From assembly GCA_002352545.1 (NCBI GenBank), contig DEIO01000020.1:31004-95003 (forward strand): 64,000 bases of DNA, written 5' to 3'. This document shows, in pieces, positions 43,768-52,419 of the stretch. Under the pieces are notes generated by a model. That model was given only the letters and a program-made list of their open reading frames with translations. It did not search any database and was not told where the DNA came from. Position 1 is the first letter of the stretch. The number at the start of each line of letters is the position of its first letter. Source of the stretch: Patescibacteria group bacterium UBA2772 (GTDB lineage: Bacteria; Patescibacteriota; Minisyncoccia; Moranbacterales; DUUL01). The position numbers and the translations under genes were made by a program.

Positions 43768-44634
43768 CTACCAATTCAACTCATTTAGAATCCCATTTTC
43801 AATCATATTCAAATTAAAAACATAGTCATTGTGATTATACGTTTCCTCTAGTGGCTTCTTAGTTGTGTGCCATCCCAATCCATCTGTAATCCAAATAAAA
43901 TCTATACCTTGACCTTCCAACTCACGATATAAACTCTTGAACTCTCCACAAACAGCTTTCAATTTCGATCCACCACCATTATAGAAATTAACCTCAACTA
44001 ACTTAATCTTCTTATTCTGAGGATTAAAAATTGCAAAATCAAAACTTCTTTCAGTTTTATTCACCTGCACATCTACACCCCACTCAATTTTAATCCACTT
44101 TGCTGTTGCTTGATTTTTGTATTCGAATCCTTTCTCCTCACAAAAATCGCTAATGTGTTTTTCTGTAATTCTTTCCATTAGAGTTCCGCCCCTGTTCTTT
44201 CGTCCATTACTATCAAGTCCAACTTCTACTCCAGTCACATAATCAATTAGATTCTTAATCTGCCCTTTTTTGAAGAGATTCAATAGCCCTGTTTTTTCCA
44301 GAAAATCATAATATTTTTCAAAACCATCATCCTCTTTTTGACTAGAGTCAAAGTTGAAAAATTCCGAACTTCTATTTTCCAAAGAAAAAACTTCCAATTC
44401 TTTATCTCTTATAGCCAACAAAGAAGGAAAAGCTTTTATGATATCGGGATTACTGGTATACAGCTTCTTAAATTCAGATTTCAAATCCTCTTTCCCAAGA
44501 AGGTAATTTAGTTTGTTGAGAATGATTTCTAGTTCTGATTTATTTACAGATACCTTATCCCAGTTTACAAAATAATCCCAGGTTTTGATTGAATTCTTTA
44601 ATGTCTCTATTAATTTACTAAAATCTTTTTTCAT
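43768..44634 (-). CDS. dpnII: DpnII-type restriction endonuclease (GATC)
   Basis: A 288-residue enzyme closely following R.DpnII: KNLIDYVTGVEVGLDSNGRKNRGGTLME, then SFDFAIFNPQNKKIKLVEVNFYNGGGSKL (D...E-x-N catalytic region) and IDFIWITDGLGWHTTKKPLEET. DpnII cuts unmethylated GATC. Its two methylases are both in the window (42347 and 45781), but the usual dpnM-dpnA-dpnB order is changed and other genes are inserted. The frame is intact. Confidence 0.88.
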   Translation of the reverse strand: MKKDFSKLIETLKNSIKTWDYFVNWDKVSVNKSELEIILNKLNYLLGKEDLKSEFKKLYTSNPDIIKAFPSLLAIRDKELEVFSLENRSSEFFNFDSSQKEDDGFEKYYDFLEKTGLLNLFKKGQIKNLIDYVTGVEVGLDSNGRKNRGGTLMERITEKHISDFCEEKGFEYKNQATAKWIKIEWGVDVQVNKTERSFDFAIFNPQNKKIKLVEVNFYNGGGSKLKAVCGEFKSLYRELEGQGIDFIWITDGLGWHTTKKPLEETYNHNDYVFNLNMIENGILNELNW

Positions 44635-44767
44635 ATTTTTTTTAAATTTATAAATTTCCTAGAAAAGCGCTCTTGTTAACCTCTTATCGCTCTTTCATTC
44701 TAGCTTAGAATTCCTTCTGCTCTTTTGACTAATAATCCTTTCGGTTGCTTTTCGGTTTGTGTTATGT

Positions 44768-45619
44768 CTAAAGTTTAAGTTTAAATGAATGTTTAAATTG
44801 TATATAATAAAGCTTGGAAATAAAGTTTCTTTTTTCTTCATTTTCATCCGAAAACTCTCTGATTTTATTATCCAATAGCAAAGTTACCTTTTCGCAAAGG
44901 AAAAAAGAGATTAGGCAGGAGAAAAGAAGGAGTGGATTTGCCACATTAAAAAGATTCGAATTCATCAATTTTTTATATTGTATAAAGAATAGAAATGGAA
45001 TTAGGACAATAGAAAAAACAAGGAGAATATTTCTTGATATCTTAAAATATCTAAATAAAGGATCCTTTACTAGTTTCTCTAAAACAGAACTTTTTTTATT
45101 AATCTCATTAATCGAAAAGAAAAACATTTCTGCAGTATATTTTCTCTCTACTAACCAAAAAAGTATTTCAAGCAGCCTGTTGACGACAGAAGTTCGTAAT
45201 CTCTTAATTTTCAGAATAAATTTATCCTTTACATGATTTTTTACTAAAATTTCAACAAATTTATTGATTGTAACAGATTTTTCATTTTTGTCATAAATCT
45301 TTTTTTTGTCTTTATTAAAAGTAAAATTTTCCTCTTCGTTGAAAGCAAAATTAGTAACCATTCTCTTGGACTTAAGATTGCTAGTTACTAAATGATATCT
45401 CTTTTTGTTCTTCTTATCCTGTTTAACTCTTTCTATTCCACCACAAACAAAATCATTAGATAGATACAAACGAATAAACATTAAACTCTGATCTTTATTT
45501 AATTTTGATTTTTCTGGATATTTCTTAACTATTGAAATTCCGTTCGCATCTTTAAATACAACAACTTCTAGGTCATCTACTTGTCTTTCGTATAATTCAT
45601 TAAAATTTTCTGAATCCAT
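44768..45619 (-). CDS. Hypothetical two-span membrane protein
   Basis: A 283-residue protein: a charged N-terminal ~180 residues, two membrane spans (~200-245: NILLVFSIVLIPFLFFI and PLLLFSCLISFFLCE) and a short charged tail. No family recognised. It separates the DpnII endonuclease from its DpnM-like methylase, all on the same strand, so it may be an accessory defence gene. Extremely AT-rich compared with its neighbours. Confidence 0.5.
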   Translation of the reverse strand: MDSENFNELYERQVDDLEVVVFKDANGISIVKKYPEKSKLNKDQSLMFIRLYLSNDFVCGGIERVKQDKKNKKRYHLVTSNLKSKRMVTNFAFNEEENFTFNKDKKKIYDKNEKSVTINKFVEILVKNHVKDKFILKIKRLRTSVVNRLLEILFWLVERKYTAEMFFFSINEINKKSSVLEKLVKDPLFRYFKISRNILLVFSIVLIPFLFFIQYKKLMNSNLFNVANPLLLFSCLISFFLCEKVTLLLDNKIREFSDENEEKRNFISKLYYIQFKHSFKLKL

Positions 45620-45780
45620 TTTTCTCTATACAAACACCCTCTATATTAAAATTTTTTTCCAAGATTTAGCTTTTAATATTTGCTTTTGCTTATTAGTTAT
45701 TATTTCATCAATTTAGTTTGGATATATTCTTTTATTTTCTCTTCAAATTAAAAAATTCTCACTATCACAATTATAATATT

Positions 45781-46767
45781 TTAATAGTTAACCACAACAA
45801 CTTCCTTAACCTTACCTCTCTTATTTCCCTTAGAATTAATAGCTCTCCCAGCAAAAACCTGATTGATCTTCACATTCTTGTCTAATCCAGAATACAACTC
45901 ATTAATAAACGGCGTATTTGAATTTGAAAGCTTCACAAAACAGCCTTTCTTGTGAAGTTTCATGAATGCATCCTTCAGTTCGATTTGCTCTTTTTCAAAA
46001 AAACCTTCTTTTGTATAACTCGTGAAACTTGAAGTTACATTTACTGGATAATATGGCGGATCAAAATAAACAAAATCACCTTTTTTTGCTTTGCCTAGAA
46101 CTTTTTTATAATCTTCATTTAAAATTTCAATATTCTGAAGCTTCTTGTGAACTTTCATGAGATTATCTTCATCACAAATAAGCGGATTTTTATTAGCTCC
46201 ATAGGGAACATTGAACCCGCCACTTTTATTCACACGATACATTCCATTAAAACAAGTTCGATTGAGAAAGATGAAACGAGCCGCAATATTCACATCGGAG
46301 AGTTTTTTTAAATCCCAAGCACGAACCTCCAAAAAATGCTCCTTGGTGTTTTTCTTTTTATGCTCTTTAAGTTTCCCTATTAGTTTTTCAACATCATTTT
46401 TAATCACATTATATGTTGTGATAAGTTCACTATTCAAATCTGAAAGAACAGCCTTCTGTGGCAGAAGGTCAAAAAACATCGCTCCACCTCCAACAAATGG
46501 CTCAAAATAAGTTCCTGTTTTTGGATCAAATTCATCTGGAGGATACAAATTCATTTCTCGAAATTGTTTTGCAAGTTGTCTCTTTCCCCCAACCCATTTA
46601 ACAAAAGGTTTCGGACTCTCTTTATAATAGACAATGATATCTCTTTCAAAAGAAGCCTCATCAATGGTCTCTGTTTTTTTTGCATACTGCAAAAAAAACA
46701 TCTTGATATGAATTGGATGTTTCCCTGTTATTTCAGCTAATCTATTTATTGTTTTTACGTTTTGCAT
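45781..46767 (-). CDS. dpnM: Dam/DpnM-type DNA adenine methylase
   Basis: A 328-residue alpha-class N6-adenine methylase: FVKWVGGKRQLAKQF (SAM motif, ~residue 55), FEPFVGGGAMFFDL, ARFIFLNRTCFNGMYRVNKSG..NVPYG and catalytic YFDPPYYPVN. It methylates GATC and protects against DpnII. The first ~50 residues are an extra helical domain (RLAEITGKHPIHIKMFFLQYAKK) not typical of DpnM. First gene of the DpnII-type block. Confidence 0.9.
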   Translation of the reverse strand: MQNVKTINRLAEITGKHPIHIKMFFLQYAKKTETIDEASFERDIIVYYKESPKPFVKWVGGKRQLAKQFREMNLYPPDEFDPKTGTYFEPFVGGGAMFFDLLPQKAVLSDLNSELITTYNVIKNDVEKLIGKLKEHKKKNTKEHFLEVRAWDLKKLSDVNIAARFIFLNRTCFNGMYRVNKSGGFNVPYGANKNPLICDEDNLMKVHKKLQNIEILNEDYKKVLGKAKKGDFVYFDPPYYPVNVTSSFTSYTKEGFFEKEQIELKDAFMKLHKKGCFVKLSNSNTPFINELYSGLDKNVKINQVFAGRAINSKGNKRGKVKEVVVVNY

Positions 46768-46885
46768 TTTTTCTTTTTTAACTTCTATTTTTTCAGTATA
46801 GCAACAATGGATTCAAAGATCTACCATTGAAATTCTAAAAAAATACCGATATTTTTTCTCTCGTTTTCCTCAAACCAAAATCCTC

Positions 46886-47056
46886 CTATCCCTTCCAATC
46901 CTTAATCAAAACCCCACCTCTCACTCTCTTAACCGTCACCTTTTGCTTCTCTCGCCACTTCAACTCTCGAACAATCTCAATTGGAATCGTCACAGCGATT
47001 GATTGCTTGCCGACTTTTATCAGCTTTCGAATGTCTTGATCTTCTAGTTTTCTCAT
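46886..47056 (-). CDS. AbrB/MazE-type DNA-binding protein
   Basis: A 56-residue protein, MRKLEDQDIRKLIKVGKQSIAVTIPIEIVRELKW..., showing the SpoVT-AbrB swapped-hairpin pattern (VGKQSIAVTIPIEIVRELKW, then KVTVKRVRGGVLI). Such proteins act as antitoxins or regulators and bind short palindromes. The 31-bp palindrome repeat lies 24 bp before its ATG, so autoregulation is likely. No toxin gene follows directly. A broken copy is at 41306-41455. Confidence 0.75.
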   Translation of the reverse strand: MRKLEDQDIRKLIKVGKQSIAVTIPIEIVRELKWREKQKVTVKRVRGGVLIKDWKG

Positions 47057-47079
47057 TTTGTTTTAAATAAGTTATTTAG

Positions 47080-47110
47080 TACTTACATATGTCATTACAC
47101 ATGTAATGAC
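47080..47110. promoter_or_regulatory. Palindrome, copy 2 of the 31-bp repeat
   Basis: gtcattacacatgtaatgac (47091-47110) with flank tacttacatat matches 23112-23142 at 30 of 31 positions and in the same orientation. It precedes the AbrB-like gene and marks the right edge of the defence island. Confidence 0.7.
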
Positions 47111-47676
47111 TTTTTGAAATTGTTTTTAAACAAAAAATCAGTCTGGTCTCAAAATTTATCAGCAAAATATCCATTTTCTTCCAATCAACACTCCATCTCC
47201 CATTAATTGCGTTTTTTTACTTCTATCTTTGCATAACAACTCACATCCCCGGTTGTTCTTTTAGTGTATAAAATCATTATAACCACATTTCTTCTTCAAG
47301 TCTACCTAAATTTCAAAGAAAAAGCCCTACAAAGGCTACCTCTTTACTCAAACTGAGCAAGGGATTTTTTTGTATACTTATTACACGGGGTGATAAGAAA
47401 TGTTAAATTTCTAAACCCCTTAGATATAGCCTTTTTTGGCTTTCTGCATTTTTTTGGAATGTTCTTGAGACCTTTTTTGCTGTTTTTGGACTAATTTATC
47501 GTTTTTAGAACTTTTAAAGACATCTAAAACACCATATATAAGGCATTTGGTGTCAAAATACACGAGGAAACACTTTGCCTTTTCTCCAACCCCTTATATA
47601 AGCAATTTTTCGATTTTCATTTTCTCTTTTTAGAAAATAAATTAGTTAGTGTTCACACACACTTTGAATCTTCGCT
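47111..47676. other. Gene-free stretch between AbrB-like and EamA genes
   Basis: No ORF with coding character. Two similar motifs, aaccccttagatata (~47414) and aaccccttatata (~47588), occur 175 bp apart, and accatatataaggcatttggtg near 47530-47551 contains an inverted form of the second. A T-rich hairpin-like element lies near 47320-47372. Could hold an RNA, but I recognise none. Confidence 0.3.
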
Positions 47677-48544
47677 CTACATAACAACCAAGAAAGCACC
47701 TCCAATAACAATCAAGGCGGCTAGTATTTTTTTGAATAAATCTTTTTTCTCTTTGTGAAAAACTGCAGCGACCAGAATATTCAACAAGACAACGGAAACA
47801 ATCAATGGAGTCATGAAGAAAACATCAGCCACTTGAAGCACTCGAATCATAAAGAATGCAAAAAAACCCCAAGAAATTCCAGTGACTATATAATATTTTT
47901 GACAAGGAACTGAATTCTTCTTGCATTTCCTTCAAAGGAAACCTTCGAGCTAGATAAAGGAAAATTGCAGGAACAATAAAAGTCAGCATCAGATAGAAAG
48001 AAAAATTGAACTGCTCGGAAACTCCAACATCAATCAACATTCCAGTAGCAACCAAAAGAGAAACAAAAAAAGACAACCAGGCATATCGATTGAATTTAAA
48101 CCGTCCTTTTTTGTAGAATATCAAAATATTTCCAAGTAAAATCAAACCTCTACCTATCAACTTTGAAGCAATGATTTCTTCTTTATAAATCAATATTCCA
48201 TAAATAACGATAAGAACTTTAGTTAGTTGATCCAAAATGGAATAGACTGAGACCTCTAAATTCTTCCTAACAGTGACTTGGAGTCGATCGGTTAACGCAT
48301 AAATAGTAGAAGCGGCCAGAAGCAAAATATACACCTTGGGACTGCTGGGCCACTTGAAATCAAAAAAGAGCACTGCGGTCAGAAGGCTTGTCCCCGCAAT
48401 AATTTGCATGATAATTGTTGAGATACTTTCCTTGGGAATGTCCTTAACTGCTAGTTTGAAAAATTGATTGAAGGTTACTCCCAAAATGAGAACCATTGTC
48501 AGATTGAACTGCCAAGAACCAAAGAGCATTTTGAATATTTCCAT
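47677..48544 (-). pseudogene. EamA/DMT-type transporter, frameshifted near its end
   Basis: The main frame (47825-48544) gives 239 residues with about eight spans in the two-times-five EamA layout, ending in an unlike ILYSHWNFLGFF. A second frame down to TAG at 47677-47679 supplies the expected end: KYYIVTGISWGFFAFFMI, VADVFFMTPLIVSVVLLNILVA and KILAALIVIGGAFLVV. Removing one base from the five-T run at 47896-47900 joins them into ~288 residues. Likely a metabolite exporter; substrate unknown. Confidence 0.75.
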
Positions 48545-48619
48545 TTCAGATTTTAAGTTAAGGCCTTTGCGAAATTATAAGAATTCTAAATCAATTTTGA
48601 TTGTACTATTTTCATTTTT

Positions 48620-48652
48620 CTTTCTCAACTTAGAACCTATATTAAAACTATC
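48620..48652 (+). repeat. Direct repeat B, copy 1
   Basis: ctttctcaa-c-ttagaacctatattaaaacta here recurs at about 49692-49724 with one or two changes. It lies upstream of the EamA start on the minus strand. Confidence 0.7.
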
Positions 48653-48653
48653 C

Positions 48654-49640
48654 CTATTTCTTCAGAAGCAAAAGAATAAGTCCAATGATATTCTCCCTTT
48701 CCTTCGGATCACTCTCAGCAATTAGTAGCGTCAATGAAGTTAGCGCTGTTGGGGTCATGCTTTCTTTATCTAGCATTCCTGCTTTTTGCAAAAACCAGAC
48801 AAAGCTAAAAGCGCCAGACCTTTTGTTTCCATCATTAAAAACATGATTCTTCACCACGAAATACAAAAGATGTGCTGCCTTTTCTGAAACAGTTGGATAC
48901 AATTCTTTTCCTCCAAATGTTTGGAAGACATTTCCCACAATTCCAATAAAGCTATCTTTGCTCTTCTCTTGAGCAAACAACTCAGTTGCTTCCCCTTTTT
49001 TCACCAGCTCTGTTTTCAGCATACCTATTGATTTTTTCAACTCTTCTGCGGCAAAACTCACTCCTTTTTCTCCAGATCCTTTCTTCGGCAAATTTGATTT
49101 ATCATAGACATCGAGCGAAAGCCAAGTACTAGCAAACGCCTCAACCAAATTCAAAGCCTCAGCGCTTCCAATCAGTTCTTTGTTTTTCGAAAGTTTCTTG
49201 ATTGAATCGACAGCTTTTAGGAAATTGTCATAGTTATTCGCGATTTGTTTATTGTTGATTACATAGCCTTTTACCAAATATTCTTTTAAAACTTTTGTTG
49301 CCCAAATACGAAATTGAGTTGCATTCTTTGAGTTAACGCGATAACCAACTGCTATTATGGCATCTAGATTATAAACTTCTATGGAACGTTTAATTGTTCT
49401 TCCTCCTTCAATTTGAACTGTTTCCATTTTGGAAACAGTTGCTTTCTTAATAAGTTCACCTGATGCAAAAATATTTTTGAAGTGTTTTGAAATTGCAGCT
49501 TTTTGTACGCCAAAAAGATTGGCGATTTGATTTATATTTGCCAAAATTGTTTCTTTATTTGCATCAACAGAAAGCTCAATCGCCCCGTCCTTAGTCTGAT
49601 AAATCTCAATATCCTTTTGTTTTGTGGTTTTTTTATTCAC
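48654..49640 (-). CDS. RhuM-family protein with Fic/Doc-type C-terminus
   Basis: A 328-residue protein. Residues ~1-140 match the RhuM virulence family, which has a KilA-N/BRO-like DNA-binding character (ISKHFKNIFASGEL, YNLDAIIAVGYRVNSKNATQFRIWATKVLKEYLVKGYVIN). The C-terminal ~150 residues resemble Doc: HVFNDGNKRSGAFSFVWFL, matching HxFxDGNKRxG. A RhuM-Doc fusion is a known pattern in toxin-like accessory genes. It is flanked by short direct repeats and contains a 10-bp perfect hairpin (49416-49440) in its coding sequence. Confidence 0.82.
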   Translation of the reverse strand: MNKKTTKQKDIEIYQTKDGAIELSVDANKETILANINQIANLFGVQKAAISKHFKNIFASGELIKKATVSKMETVQIEGGRTIKRSIEVYNLDAIIAVGYRVNSKNATQFRIWATKVLKEYLVKGYVINNKQIANNYDNFLKAVDSIKKLSKNKELIGSAEALNLVEAFASTWLSLDVYDKSNLPKKGSGEKGVSFAAEELKKSIGMLKTELVKKGEATELFAQEKSKDSFIGIVGNVFQTFGGKELYPTVSEKAAHLLYFVVKNHVFNDGNKRSGAFSFVWFLQKAGMLDKESMTPTALTSLTLLIAESDPKERENIIGLILLLLKK

Positions 49641-49691
49641 TTTTCCAAATTAACTTCTTAAAAAGTATCTTGATTATACCACTGCGCTTCC

Positions 49692-49724
49692 TCTTTCTCA
49701 ATTTAGAACCTATATTAAAACTAC
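49692..49724 (+). repeat. Direct repeat B, copy 2
   Basis: Matches 48620-48652, lying 52 bp before the RhuM-Doc start. The pair brackets that gene, or alternatively represents similar promoter regions of two minus-strand genes. Confidence 0.7.
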
Positions 49725-49772
49725 CCATTTTCATCAAGAAAAGTTTACTCGAAAAGAAGCGAGAACTAAAAC

Positions 49773-49806
49773 AAAAAACACACTCCCTCCGAAGTGTGTT
49801 TTTCTT
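49773..49806. terminator. Bidirectional terminator
   Basis: The stem aaacacact / agtgtgttt around ccctccga, with A and T runs on either side, lies after the Spy-like gene. Confidence 0.8.
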
Positions 49807-49845
49807 TTCTATTAATTTTTACTGATTCATATCTTTCAAGAAACT

Positions 49846-50425
49846 TCATTTAATTTGTCCGAAGCCTCCTTGTCCCATAGATCCACCTTTCTTGCCACTA
49901 CCCATTCCAAGTGCTGGAAGAAGTTCTTTGTCAATTCCATTTTCTTCTAACCAACTTTCCATTTCAGCTTGCTTAGCTTCTCTTTCAGTTTTTCTGCTTT
50001 CTCTTTCAGCTGCTCTTTCCTCCTCGGTCATATTTTTCATTTCTTCTCTATTTTCTTTTCGGTCTCCTCTTTTTTCTTCCATTTCGGTTCTATCCGCTTC
50101 TCGCTTAGCAGTGATCAGAGCTTTTTGATCCTCTGTTATTTTGCCATCGGTCACTAATTGAGTCAGTTTTTCTTCTCGCTTTTCTGCTCTTTCAGTTTGA
50201 CGAGTTGCTTTTTCCTCTTCAAAAAAGGAGTTCACCTCATCTTCACTCAAACTGAATCTTGCTGCAATCTTTTGTGTTAACAAAGTTTCATCATTCTCAC
50301 TTGCGAAGGCACTTCCAATTCTAATTGTTCCTGCAATAGCGACTGCCTAGTACCATTGTTGCAGCAATCATTTTGCGCTTATTTTTTCTTTCAAGAATAT
50401 CTTTGTTACTTTTTGACGTATTCAT
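49846..50425 (-). pseudogene. Secreted charged protein (DUF2680/Spy-like), frameshifted
   Basis: The main frame from 50283 gives 145 residues: SLSEDEVNSFFEEEKATRQ, a KITEDQKALITAKREAD segment, a Glu/Arg-rich helix and a Gly/Met tail. This resembles DUF2680-type extracytoplasmic proteins with 'ITeeQk..I' repeats. Upstream, the same frame reads AVAIAGTIRIGSAFASE, a signal peptide with an AFA cut site, but the ATG (50423-50425, MNTSKSNKDILERKN) is in another frame. One extra G near 50346 separates the two. Either expression is lost or this is a one-base sequence error. Confidence 0.65.
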
Positions 50426-50654
50426 CTGTATATATTGTCTACTTAAATCTAGTCACGATCTTGCACAGAAAATTCTCGACAATTTTAACTTTAAACTTTT
50501 TGTTTCTAACTTGTATACGAGCCAGATGAAATTTAAATTGGAAAGTAAATTGTGTCTCAATTTTCTACCGCTTGATCATGCCTTCACTTATATTTACGCG
50601 AATTTTCTAAAGAACTCTCTTTTTCACTCAATTACTTACTTGAGTCGCTAAACC

Positions 50655-50683
50655 TTGACAATAACTCTATTTTGTGTTATTCT
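50655..50683 (+). promoter_or_regulatory. Strong sigma-70 promoter
   Basis: TTGACA (50655-50660), 17 bp, TATTCT (50678-50683), upstream of an aaggag SD and the ATG at 50752. Confidence 0.7.
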
Positions 50684-50751
50684 TATTCGTAGTAAAATGT
50701 TTATCACAAGAACAAACGTACCTTAACCTTACAAAGCAAGGAGAAAAGACA

Positions 50752-51003
50752 ATGAAAGCAATTAGCATTCTGCGCGCAACAGCAAACATTGAGACAAATC
50801 CAACTTCGAGTTTCTGGATGAAACTTTGGCGATGCTTCTCTCAACTCTTCTTTTTCAATATCTTCTTCAGTGGAAAGATTTCTCGCAGTCGAGATTGGAA
50901 GAATTTCACTCAAGCAACTGACAAGAAGGTTGCAGAGCTCATAATCCAAGAAAAAGCGGCATTTTATAAAATACCTAAAATAACTTCAATCCCCTTGCTA
51001 TAG
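50752..51003 (+). CDS. Small protein with strong SD, unknown
   Basis: An 83-residue product: MKAISILRATANIETNP, a hydrophobic/aromatic stretch (FWMKLWRCFSQLFFFNIFF), then a charged half (KKVAELIIQEKAAFYKIP). The complete unit of promoter, aaggag SD, ORF and terminator within 410 bp supports a real gene. No family recognised. Its SD style differs from the resident housekeeping genes. Confidence 0.55.
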   Translation: MKAISILRATANIETNPTSSFWMKLWRCFSQLFFFNIFFSGKISRSRDWKNFTQATDKKVAELIIQEKAAFYKIPKITSIPLL

Positions 51004-51025
51004 TCAAATAAGTTAACCAACTTTA

Positions 51026-51068
51026 AAAAAATCCGGCACCCTCCACTAGAGACTGTCGGATTTAATTT
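51026..51068 (+). terminator. Terminator of the 83-residue gene
   Basis: The stem aaatccg / cggattt, extended by inner pairs, is followed by aatttta. Confidence 0.65.
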
Positions 51069-51175
51069 TATTCTCTACCTATTGACAAGATTTAGATTGT
51101 ATGTTTAAATATTTTATTGGATTTGTTTCCAATGACGGGTACCATCAAACATCAATCTATCAGAAGGAGTTGCAC

Positions 51176-51634
51176 ATGCAAACCAAAGAAATCGTAGCAA
51201 AATTGCCAGAACTCGAAGGAACTTTCATTGAAGAACTTTTGAAAACCATGGAAAGTGACATCGATATTGCTTTTCTATCAGAGATTCCGCCTTTTGACAA
51301 AGAAACAGACCTCGAAGAAATCGGCCAGCTCAATAAATTTGAAATAGCCCTTCGGTGTCTGATGAATTAGTACCAACCTCTTGAAAAAGAAATCGTTGCC
51401 GAATTAAACAAAATTGACAGTATTGACGATTCAAGACTACCTGATCTGAAAACCAGACTTTCTACCTGCTGGTCCAAATTCAACATTGCAACCAAAATGT
51501 TTTGGGATAACATCAAACGCCGTTTGGAAAAACCCGAACATGGACTAGGAGTCAGAAAAGATGGACAAATTGTGACCCTCAAAGAAGACACAAGTGACGA
51601 CAACCACGACTGTGGGACAACTAAGTCCATATGA
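51176..51634 (+). pseudogene. Unknown gene interrupted by in-frame TAG
   Basis: Strong SD (gaaggag) before the ATG at 51176. The first 64 codons (MQTKEIVAKLPELEGTFIEEL ... FEIALRCLMN) end at TAG 51368-51370, and the same frame runs on for 87 codons (YQPLEKEIVAELNKIDSIDD ... FWDNIKRRLEKPEHGLGVRKDGQIVTLKED) to TGA at 51632-51634. Both halves look coding, so the ancestral protein was ~152 residues, acidic and helical. No family recognised. Confidence 0.6.
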
Positions 51635-51713
51635 TGTCCATGAAAAATAAAGACTTTCTTGAAGACCTCTTTGGGGGAATTACCAGAAAATAGATCAATC
51701 TGAACCAAGAACC

Positions 51714-51750
51714 TTAAGACCGTGGGAAAATTTTCTCCACGGTCTTTTAC
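51714..51750 (+). terminator. Terminator after the interrupted gene
   Basis: Perfect 10-bp stem aagaccgtgg / ccacggtctt followed by ttacc. Confidence 0.8.
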
Positions 51751-51791
51751 CTTCTTCAAACATCAATCCTGAATATTTTTAATGATTTTTT

Positions 51792-52268
51792 CTATTCTAG
51801 ATCCAATCTATAATAACTTCTGTTTGTAATCTTATCAAAATCGACAAAAAATCCTTTACTAAATAAGAATTCTTCCCCTCCCAAGGTGTCTGCAATCCCA
51901 ACGATGTATTCACAACCTTCCTTTTTGGCGACATCCTTCACGTCTTTAAACAATTCATTCATCACTCCCTCACCCCTCGATTCCTCTCTTGTCAGAGCAA
52001 TCCCCAATGAACAATATGATACATTTTCATGATCTTCTGCCATAGAATAGGTCAAAAAACCTTCGATATCACCACTATGATCCCTTTTCTCCATCACTTC
52101 TTTTCCATCAAGACTGTTATTCAAAATATCCTCAACATCATAGTCACTATCTCCCAATGGATAGTTCTCTTTCAAAAATTCTTCTCTTTCTTGATATAGT
52201 TCTTCCTCATTTTCCTCTGCTTCCTTTTGTTCTTTTTTTCTGATTGGAAATCCTTCGAATCCTTTCAT
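51792..52268 (-). CDS. GNAT-family acetyltransferase
   Basis: A 158-residue protein with a charged N-terminus (KKEQKEAEENEEELYQERE) and a GNAT core: YCSLGIALTREESRGEGVMNELFKDVKDVAKKEGCEYIVGIAD, where ESRGEGVMNEL corresponds to the acetyl-CoA pyrophosphate loop (R/Q-x-x-G-x-G/A). EFLFSKGFFVDFDKI follows. Substrate unknown. No SD. Confidence 0.75.
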   Translation of the reverse strand: MKGFEGFPIRKKEQKEAEENEEELYQEREEFLKENYPLGDSDYDVEDILNNSLDGKEVMEKRDHSGDIEGFLTYSMAEDHENVSYCSLGIALTREESRGEGVMNELFKDVKDVAKKEGCEYIVGIADTLGGEEFLFSKGFFVDFDKITNRSYYRLDLE

Positions 52269-52419
52269 TTTTATTTTTAGTTATGGCTAAAATTCTATCT
52301 CTTTTCTTTATTTTACCACCACTTCAATAGAACTCCAATCTCTATTTAGCATAGAAAAATATAATCCAACCCTTACACTACCTTGAAAATCGTGTTATTA
52401 TTTTTTATTAAGAGAATAA

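Noticed and set aside
23569..47110. Prophage or conjugative element as the island's vehicle
   Set aside because: No integrase, terminase, portal, capsid, relaxase or type IV secretion genes are present in the interval.
47111..47676. CRISPR array
   Set aside because: Only two loose similar motifs, no regular repeat-spacer pattern, and no cas genes in the island.
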